NCBI GenBank assembly: GCA_947097615.1
Contig: CAMURX010000046.1
Location: forward strand, 1-11,048
Direction: 5' to 3'
Length of the DNA stretch: 11,048 bases
From: an uncultured Neisseria sp.
GTDB taxonomy: Bacteria > Pseudomonadota > Gammaproteobacteria > Burkholderiales > Neisseriaceae
A model generated the notes under the pieces. The model saw only the letters and a list, made by a program, of their open reading frames with translations. It was not told where the DNA came from and made no database searches. Shown here piece by piece: positions 7,088-11,048 of the stretch. How positions within the stretch are numbered: the first letter of the stretch is position 1; each line of letters starts with the position of its first letter. Both the position numbers and the translations under genes were made by a program.

Positions 7088-7101
7088 ATCAGGTAAAAAA
7101 C

Positions 7102-8613
7102 ATGACCGAACAGCACAATCCCGCCGAAGAAGCCCATATCGACGAAAACCAAATCATCGCTATCCGCCGCGAAAAACTCAACGCCATCCGCGCCGAACGC
7201 ATCGCGTTCCCCAACGATTTCAAACGCGACAGCTTCGCTGCCGAGCTGCATGAAAAATACGATGCCTTAAGCAAAGAAGAACTCGACCCGCAGGCAATCC
7301 CGGTAAAAATCGCCGGCCGCATGATGCTCAAACGCGCGATGGGCAAGGCCAGCTTTGCCACCGTGCAGGATGCCACCGGCCAAATCCAGCTCTACATCAA
7401 CAATCAGGGCGTGGGCGAGGCGGCGCACGAAGACTTCAAACATTGGGACATGGGCGACATCGTCGGTGCGGAAGGTACTTTGTTCAAAACCAACCACGGC
7501 GAGCTGACCGTGCGCGTCTCCAATATCCGCCTGCTCTCCAAATCCCTGCGCCCGCTGCCCGACAAACACAAAGGCTTGGCTGACCAAGAGGCGAAATACC
7601 GCCAGCGTTATGTCGATCTGATTGTGAACCCCGAATCGCGCGACACCTTTATCAAACGCAGCCGCATCATCCAAACCGTACGCAACTATATGGTGAACGA
7701 GCGTTATCTCGAAGTGGAAACGCCGATGATGCACCCGATTCCCGGCGGCGCAACGGCCAAACCTTTCGTAACCCATCATAACGCGCTGGATATGCCGCTG
7801 TATCTGCGTATCGCGCCCGAGCTATATCTGAAACGCCTAGTGGTGGGCGGCTTGGAGCGCGTGTTTGAAATCAACCGCAGTTTCCGCAACGAGGGCATGA
7901 GCACGCGCCACAACCCCGAATTCACCATGATGGAATTTTACGAAGCCTTCTGCACCTACGAGCGCATGATGGAAATGACCGAGGGAATCATCCGTGCCTG
8001 TGCACAGGCCGTCTGCGGTACGGCCAAAATCAGCTACAACGGCAAAGAAGTCGATTTGGAAAGCCCGTTTGAGCGTTTGACGATTTTGGAAGCCATCAAA
8101 AAATACAATCCGCGCTACACCGACGAGCAGCTTTTCGACGAAGCGTGGCTGAAAAAAGAAATCGTGCGCCTGGGCGAAAGCCTGCCGCCCGCGCCCGGCA
8201 TCGGCAGCCTGCAACTGGCTCTGTTTGAAGGCTGCGCCGAAGGCAAACTGTGGAACCCGACTTTCATCATCGATTATCCGGTGGAAGTGTCGCCGCTGGC
8301 GCGCGCCTCCGACACCAAGCCCGGCCTGACCGACCGTTTTGAATTGTTTGTCGTCGGCCGCGAGCTGGCCAACGGCTATTCCGAGTTGAACGACCCCGAA
8401 GACCAAGCCGCCCGTTTCAAAGCCCAAGTCGCACAAAAAGACGCGGGCGACGACGAAGCCATGCACTACGACGCCGACTACATCCGCGCCATGGAATACG
8501 GCCTGCCCCCCACCGGCGGCAGCGGCATCGGCCTCGACCGCCTCGTGATGCTGCTCACCGACGCCCAAAGCATCCGCGACGTGATTCTGTTCCCGCAGAT
8601 GCGGCCGGAGTAA
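7102..8613 (+). CDS. lysS: Lysyl-tRNA synthetase, class II
   Basis: Cytosolic enzyme that charges tRNA-Lys with lysine using ATP. The 503-residue length is typical. The N-terminal OB-fold anticodon-binding domain spans about 65-150 ([18 protein letters not shown]). The catalytic domain contains motif 2 ([20 protein letters not shown], about 255-274) and motif 3 ([14 protein letters not shown], about 473-486), with the typical C-terminal end [14 protein letters not shown]. The start is ATG 7102, with AGG 8 nt upstream and no competing in-frame ATG. The gene is divergent from acp and ends in a DUS hairpin 16 bp after the stop. Its leader contains a terminator-like hairpin, so expression may be set by attenuation. 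No anomaly in the protein was seen. Confidence 0.98.
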   Translation: MTEQHNPAEEAHIDENQIIAIRREKLNAIRAERIAFPNDFKRDSFAAELHEKYDALSKEELDPQAIPVKIAGRMMLKRAMGKASFATVQDATGQIQLYINNQGVGEAAHEDFKHWDMGDIVGAEGTLFKTNHGELTVRVSNIRLLSKSLRPLPDKHKGLADQEAKYRQRYVDLIVNPESRDTFIKRSRIIQTVRNYMVNERYLEVETPMMHPIPGGATAKPFVTHHNALDMPLYLRIAPELYLKRLVVGGLERVFEINRSFRNEGMSTRHNPEFTMMEFYEAFCTYERMMEMTEGIIRACAQAVCGTAKISYNGKEVDLESPFERLTILEAIKKYNPRYTDEQLFDEAWLKKEIVRLGESLPPAPGIGSLQLALFEGCAEGKLWNPTFIIDYPVEVSPLARASDTKPGLTDRFELFVVGRELANGYSELNDPEDQAARFKAQVAQKDAGDDEAMHYDADYIRAMEYGLPPTGGSGIGLDRLVMLLTDAQSIRDVILFPQMRPE

Positions 8614-8626
8614 GGTTTGCCGGATG

Positions 8627-8672
8627 CAAAGGCCGTCTGAAAGCCCGATTTGGGTTTTCAGACGGCCTGATT
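8627..8672. repeat. DUS hairpin after lysS; left copy of a 46-bp direct repeat
   Basis: Inverted AG-DUS copies (8630-8641 and 8657-8668), with the inner bases GCCC and GGGT extending the stem to about 17 bp (one G-T pair) around a GATTT loop. It is a likely lysS terminator, though without a T-run. The same 46 bases occur without a mismatch at 9884-9929; the flanking bases differ on both sides. Confidence 0.93.
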
Positions 8673-8692
8673 GCCCTCATCAGACAATAAAT

Positions 8693-9082
8693 ATGAATTC
8701 CGACAACATCGTATTTGAAGAATTTGAAAACAACGGCACAGTCGGCCAACTGTGCCGGTTTTCCGTATCTAATCGGAGATATATCACCCTATTCGCATAC
8801 GGAGCAGCATTAACACAAGCATTTCTCGGACAATTTGACCAAGCCGCACAATTTGCTGAAACCATTTCAATAAACACCAGCTACCAAATCAAGTTTTTCG
8901 GCGAGGACTACTGGGAGCAACAAGCATACGAATCCCTGTATGCCACTCCGCAAGACGGCCTAAACTTCACCTTCCGCGATATTACACAGCTCGAACAGCG
9001 GCTGATGGCAGTCGTTAGTGCACACAGCCGCACATATTGTCCTGATATTTACTACTTTCAAAGATGCACATATTCAGATTGA
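8693..9082 (+). CDS. Unrecognised protein, 5' part of interrupted gene (ORF-A)
   Basis: I cannot name the family. ATG 8693 opens a 129-residue frame at about 44% GC, clearly below its GC-rich neighbours. Residues 1-123 look like a compact alpha/beta cytoplasmic domain (TVGQLCRFSVSNRRYITLF, FGEDYWEQQAYESLYATPQD, DGLNFTFRDI, CPDIYYFQ). There is no signal peptide or membrane span. The last six residues (RCTYSD) come from foreign DNA: at about 9060 the sequence changes character, and a plausible continuation of the protein (ASIIPETKPLARMY...) reappears at 9558 in another frame. The intact protein would have had about 180 residues. The frame is open upstream to 8624, but that part translates the DUS hairpin. 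No clear ribosome binding site is seen before 8693. The gene is probably inactive as it stands; an alternative is that the 129-residue form is real and functional. Confidence 0.6.
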   Translation: MNSDNIVFEEFENNGTVGQLCRFSVSNRRYITLFAYGAALTQAFLGQFDQAAQFAETISINTSYQIKFFGEDYWEQQAYESLYATPQDGLNFTFRDITQLEQRLMAVVSAHSRTYCPDIYYFQRCTYSD

Positions 9083-9158
9083 TCCAAATAAAAGGGTGGG
9101 GCATACACTCGGATCATGTGGTTCAGGAACTGAAGATAAAGATACAGATGGAAAATAA
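9060..9158 (+). pseudogene. C-terminal tail of a polymorphic-toxin-like protein (remnant)
   Basis: From 9060 a frame reads 32 codons to TAA at 9156-9158, in a different phase from ORF-A. The peptide opens KDAHIQIDPNKRVGHTLGS and finishes in a Gly/Asp/Lys-rich end (TEDKDTDGK). A histidine-bearing strand followed by a flexible polar end is common in the C-terminal nuclease domains of secreted polymorphic toxins such as MafB and CdiA. There is no start codon or body of the gene. The stop lies 2 bp before the ATG of the next gene, the close spacing seen in toxin-immunity pairs. The catalytic class cannot be told from 32 residues. Confidence 0.5.
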
Positions 9159-9160
9159 AT

Positions 9161-9547
9161 ATGAAAGAATCTATGACTTATGAATTGATGAAATTCAATA
9201 ACCACATCAAAGAAAACTTTGACTGGTTAGACTTTCAAATTACATCACTTAATTTTACAAGACTAAATATTATTGTTAGTGATGATCCTAGTTATTATTT
9301 CAATTATGAAATCGATTTATATGGAGTTAAATATTTATCTGGAAATTTAACGTGGACTATTGATATTGATGAAAATCCTTGTGTTGTTGAAATTATTGAT
9401 GATATAGATTCAAATACTCTACCAAGTTTACAAGAAAATTGTTTTTATTTAAGGTTTAATAATACTGACTTAGATACACCATCATTCATTATTATGGCTG
9501 AAAATATTGTTATTTCTTATGAAAAAAAATATTTTAGCCAGCTGTAA
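9161..9547 (+). CDS. Putative orphan immunity protein (AT-rich, unrecognised family)
   Basis: A 128-residue acidic protein, rich in Asn, Asp, Ile and Tyr, with no signal peptide or transmembrane segment (MKESMTYELMKFNNHIKE..., ending SYEKKYFSQL). GC is about 24% over 9181-9540, extreme for this genome and typical of horizontally acquired neisserial toxin-immunity cassettes. The ATG 9161 start is supported by GGA 8 nt upstream and by its 2-bp distance from the preceding stop; ATG 9173 is an alternative. I do not recognise a named domain. The immunity role is inferred from composition, size, acidity and position directly behind a toxin-like C-terminus. If correct, it would neutralise a matching toxin delivered by neighbouring cells. 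Ten bases after its stop, the interrupted ORF-A resumes. Confidence 0.6.
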   Translation: MKESMTYELMKFNNHIKENFDWLDFQITSLNFTRLNIIVSDDPSYYFNYEIDLYGVKYLSGNLTWTIDIDENPCVVEIIDDIDSNTLPSLQENCFYLRFNNTDLDTPSFIIMAENIVISYEKKYFSQL

Positions 9548-9557
9548 CCTGTATAAA

Positions 9558-9731
9558 GCTTCTATAATTCCCGAAACCAAACCTTTGGCACGGATGTACG
9601 CCCGTATGTATAATGCCCGCCAAGATCATTTGGTCGAATTTGAAACGCTTTTCCCCGACCATACCGAATTTTTCATTTTGAAAAAAAGGTCATGCCATGC
9701 AAATCAAAACTCCAAAATCCACCAGATATGA
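9558..9731 (+). pseudogene. 3' part of interrupted gene (ORF-A remnant)
   Basis: A frame of 57 codons from about 9558 to TGA 9729-9731 reads ASIIPETKPLARMYARMYN, then a stretch ending EFFILKKRSCHANQNSKIHQI. GC returns to about 45%, as in the 5' part of ORF-A. The join YYFQ + ASIIPETKPLARMY makes a sensible continuous protein, whereas neither piece ends or begins naturally. The same frame is open from 9507, but codons before about 9555 overlap the immunity-like gene and are not part of it. The final 35 bp overlap ORF-B. Confidence 0.55.
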
Positions 9732-9861
9732 CATAGAAAACATCCGTATCGCCCCCAATGCGAAAGAACTGAAAACACAGTCTGTCCGCTTCCTCCGCCA
9801 AGCATTCGATGCAAGCAAAAAAAACGGTACAGTCAAACAAACTACAGCCAGAAAACCGTAG
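9697..9861 (+). CDS. Small basic protein of unknown function (ORF-B)
   Basis: A 54-residue protein starting MQIKTPKSTRYDIENIRIAP and ending KQTTARKP. It is Lys/Arg-rich, with a central amphipathic-looking helix (AKELKTQSVRFLRQAFDAS). The ATG 9697 start has AAAGG with a 7-nt spacer; a nearer ATG at 9692 is in another frame and meets a stop after 14 codons. The frame overlaps the end of ORF-A by 35 bp, so the two were probably translationally coupled as one unit. GC (about 43%) matches ORF-A. A small protein overlapping a larger partner could be an antitoxin or regulator, but I recognise no family. It is followed by the second 46-bp DUS hairpin, which would end the unit. Confidence 0.6.
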   Translation: MQIKTPKSTRYDIENIRIAPNAKELKTQSVRFLRQAFDASKKNGTVKQTTARKP

Positions 9862-9883
9862 TGCAATCTCCATACGATTATTT

Positions 9884-9929
9884 CAAAGGCCGTCTGAAAG
9901 CCCGATTTGGGTTTTCAGACGGCCTGATT
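9884..9929. repeat. DUS hairpin; right copy of the 46-bp direct repeat
   Basis: Identical over 46 bp to 8627-8672 in the same orientation, including the non-DUS loop bases. It acts as a likely terminator for ORF-B and forms the right border of the accessory module. Confidence 0.93.
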
Positions 9930-9949
9930 CACAATGCCACCCGGCCGAG

Positions 9950-9987
9950 AGGCCGTCTGAAACCCGTCTGCAAAAAAAGTAGACGGC
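9950..9987 (+). repeat. DUS and alternative stems in the ubiX leader
   Basis: Exact AG-DUS at 9950-9961. AGACGG(C) at 9981-9987 can pair either with GCCGTCT inside that DUS (9953-9959) or with CCGTCT at 9964-9969, so the two stems exclude each other. It ends 22 bp before the ubiX start. Confidence 0.55.
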
Positions 9988-10009
9988 TGCCAACCCCGAA
10001 GGACAACCA

Positions 10010-10597
10010 ATGCACAAACGCCGCATCATCGTCGGCATCAGCGGCGCCAGCGGCTTCCAATACGGCCGCGCCGCCCTCGAAATCCTGCGCTCCCTGCCCG
10101 ATGTCGAAAGCCACCTGATTGTCAGCAAAGGCGCCGAACTCACCCGCGCCCTCGAAACGCCCTACGGCAAAGACGACATCTACGGTCTCGCCGATGCCGT
10201 CCACGCTATCGGCAACCTCGGCGCGCCCGTGTCCAGTGGCTCGTTTCCCGTGCACGGCATGATTGTCGCCCCCTGCTCCATGCGCACGCTGGCCGCCGTC
10301 GCCCACGGTTTTGCCGACAACCTGCTCACCCGCGCCGCCGACGTCACCCTCAAAGAGCGCCGCCACCTCGTGCTGATGGTGCGCGAAACCCCGCTCAACC
10401 TCGCCCATCTCGACAATATGCGCCGCGTCAGCGAAATGGGCGGCATCGTCTTCCCGCCCGTACCCGCCCTCTACCACCGCCCGCAAAGCGCCGAAGAAAT
10501 CGTCGCCCACAGCACCGCCCGCGCCCTCGGCCTGCTCGGCCTCGACATCCCCAACAGCCCGCAATGGACGGGCGGAGCGGCGGATAAGGCCGTCTGA
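10010..10597 (+). CDS. ubiX: Flavin prenyltransferase UbiX
   Basis: Transfers a dimethylallyl group to FMN, making the prenylated-FMN cofactor of the UbiD decarboxylase in ubiquinone biosynthesis. The 195-residue flavodoxin-like protein shows the family motifs: [11 protein letters not shown] (9-19) at the flavin phosphate, SSGS (75-78), [14 protein letters not shown] (87-100), [19 protein letters not shown] (111-129) and [15 protein letters not shown] (142-156). The start is ATG 10010 with AAGGA and a 6-nt spacer. The stop codon TGA lies inside a DUS (AAG GCC GTC TGA), so the C-terminal KAV is encoded by the uptake sequence. No ubiD is in the window. tsaC follows on the same strand after 106 bp. 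A possible structured leader lies upstream. Confidence 0.96.
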   Translation: MHKRRIIVGISGASGFQYGRAALEILRSLPDVESHLIVSKGAELTRALETPYGKDDIYGLADAVHAIGNLGAPVSSGSFPVHGMIVAPCSMRTLAAVAHGFADNLLTRAADVTLKERRHLVLMVRETPLNLAHLDNMRRVSEMGGIVFPPVPALYHRPQSAEEIVAHSTARALGLLGLDIPNSPQWTGGAADKAV

Positions 10598-10611
10598 AAC
10601 CCGCTTTCAGA
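10587..10611 (+). terminator. Truncated DUS hairpin at the end of ubiX
   Basis: Exact AG-DUS at 10587-10598 overlapping the ubiX stop. The opposing arm is cut short: only TTTCAGA (10605-10611) remains, pairing with TCTGAAA (10593-10599) around CCCGC, a 7-bp stem. The expected CGGCCT is missing and the dRS3-like repeat begins a few bases later. Any terminator activity would be weak. Confidence 0.6.
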
Positions 10612-10617
10612 AACGTC

Positions 10618-10637
10618 ATTCCCGCGCGGGCGGGAAC
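10618..10637. repeat. dRS3-type neisserial repeat
   Basis: ATTCCC-GCGCGGGC-GGGAAC fits the dRS3 form ATTCCC-N8-GGGAAT with one mismatch at the last base. dRS3 elements are dispersed through Neisseria genomes and serve as recombination and filamentous-prophage integration targets. Confidence 0.7.
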
Positions 10638-10703
10638 GGCCTCCCAGCCCTCAAACCCCATACAAAACATACAAACGCCCCTTCCCTCCGACAAAGCCCA
10701 ACC

Positions 10704-11048
10704 ATGAAACGCACCCTCTCCGCCGCCGAAAAAGGCCGTCTGAAAAACCATTTGCGGCGTGGCGGCCTCATCGCCTATCCCACCGAATCCTGCTACGGCC
10801 TCGGCTGCCTGCCGCGTCATGCCAAAGCACTCAGAACGCTCGTCCGCCTCAAACGCCGCCCGCAGCACAAAGGCATGATTGTTATCGGCGACAGCCTTGC
10901 CCGCCTGCGCCCGCTGCTGCGTCCGCTGCCCGAGTCCGACGCGGCCGCGCTGCACGACATCTGGCCGGCGCGCGAAACCTTTCTGCTGCCCGCCGCCCCC
11001 GACCTGCCGCCGCTGCTGCGCGGCAAAGGACGCGGCAAACTCGCCGTG
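10704..11048 (+). CDS. tsaC: Threonylcarbamoyl-AMP synthase (TsaC/Sua5/YrdC family), 3' truncated by window
   Basis: Makes threonylcarbamoyl-AMP from threonine, bicarbonate and ATP, the first step of the t6A37 modification on tRNAs reading ANN codons. The first 115 codons are present, of an expected 180-200. Family motifs seen are GGLIAYPTESCYGLGCLP (20-37) and LKRRPQHKGMIVIG (49-62), which carries the conserved Lys/Arg of the nucleotide pocket. The sequence resembles the short neisserial TsaC form rather than long Sua5. The start is ATG 10704; a Shine-Dalgarno is not evident. A DUS at 10733-10744 encodes KGRLK at residues 10-14, a variable N-terminal stretch before the domain core. The gene follows ubiX on the same strand with no strong terminator between, so read-through is possible. 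Confidence 0.9.
   Translation, partial: MKRTLSAAEKGRLKNHLRRGGLIAYPTESCYGLGCLPRHAKALRTLVRLKRRPQHKGMIVIGDSLARLRPLLRPLPESDAAALHDIWPARETFLLPAAPDLPPLLRGKGRGKLAV
10733..10744 (+). repeat. DUS within the tsaC N-terminus
   Basis: Exact AGGCCGTCTGAA, encoding GRLK at codons 11-14. Confidence 0.9.

Larger units (their letters stand above)
6771..7101. other. acp-lysS divergent intergenic region (331 bp)
   Basis: No gene is seen here. In order it holds the acp leader with a hairpin, a candidate acp promoter, an AG-DUS and a reversed variant DUS about 50 bp apart, a small hairpin between them (AACGGG at 6963-6968 with CCCGTT at 6976-6981), a candidate lysS promoter, and a terminator-like hairpin just before lysS. 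Confidence 0.7.

Noticed and set aside
7267..7779. Minus-strand frame opposite lysS
   Set aside because: Antisense shadow of the synthetase gene.
8624..8692. Upstream extension of ORF-A
   Set aside because: It translates the DUS hairpin after lysS; ATG 8693 is the first start beyond the repeat.
9507..9554. Start of the 9507 frame as a real N-terminus
   Set aside because: These codons overlap the end of the immunity-like gene and have its AT-rich composition; only the part after about 9555 looks like ORF-A.
9929..10564. 211-codon minus-strand frame opposite ubiX
   Set aside because: Antisense shadow; Gly/Ala/Val-rich composition without motifs.
1..11048. CRISPR array, tRNA or rRNA genes, transposase or phage genes
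   Set aside because: No spaced repeats, cloverleaf, ribosomal RNA stretches or recognisable mobile-element proteins were seen; the repeats present are DUS and dRS3.

Overview
The window looks like chromosomal DNA of a commensal Neisseria (family Neisseriaceae). The evidence is the very dense 12-bp DNA uptake sequence (DUS) AGGCCGTCTGAA, the 'AG' dialect. I count 19 exact copies in 11 kb, in both orientations, many of them as inverted pairs at gene ends. A dRS3-type repeat (ATTCCC-N8-GGGAA) and recognisable neisserial proteins (the Acp adhesin/lysozyme inhibitor and a TsaC-like protein close to the meningococcal form) support this. The backbone is GC-rich, consistent with an AG-DUS species rather than N. 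meningitidis or N. gonorrhoeae. The exact species cannot be fixed by eye.

Layout. 1-1087 (-): prfB, release factor 2, missing its last few codons. 1237-2394 (+): lpxB, lipid A disaccharide synthase, divergent from prfB. A DUS-palindrome terminator separates lpxB from the convergent fatty-acid genes fabF (2469-3716, -) and acpP (3833-4069, -), which read acpP then fabF from a promoter at about 4131-4159. 4283-6304 (-): a prolyl oligopeptidase-family serine peptidase. 6399-6770 (-): acp, a secreted lysozyme inhibitor/adhesin. 7102-8613 (+): lysS, divergent from acp, with a terminator-like hairpin in its leader. 10010-10597 (+): ubiX, flavin prenyltransferase. 10704-end (+): a TsaC/Sua5-family threonylcarbamoyl-AMP synthase, cut by the window edge.

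The accessory part lies between lysS and ubiX, bounded by two identical 46-bp copies of a DUS hairpin (8627-8672 and 9884-9929). Three base compositions are nested there: a GC-rich backbone, a module of about 44% GC with two unrecognised genes ('ORF-A', 8693 to about 9731, and 'ORF-B', 9697-9861), and an insert of about 500 bp (about 9060-9557) that splits ORF-A. The insert holds the last 32 codons of what looks like a secreted polymorphic toxin, then, after 2 bp, an AT-rich (about 24% GC) 128-residue gene with the character of an immunity protein. I read this as an orphan toxin-tail/immunity cassette dropped into an older two-gene accessory module. The module itself probably moved by DUS-mediated transformation and recombination between the flanking DUS hairpins.

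The core genes are housekeeping: translation (prfB, lysS, tsaC), envelope lipid supply (acpP, fabF, lpxB), quinone biosynthesis (ubiX) and host interaction (acp). Nothing indicates that they form one pathway. Candidate regulatory signals are a lysS leader attenuator, promoters overlapping DUS hairpins, and a dRS3 element abutting a truncated DUS hairpin after ubiX.
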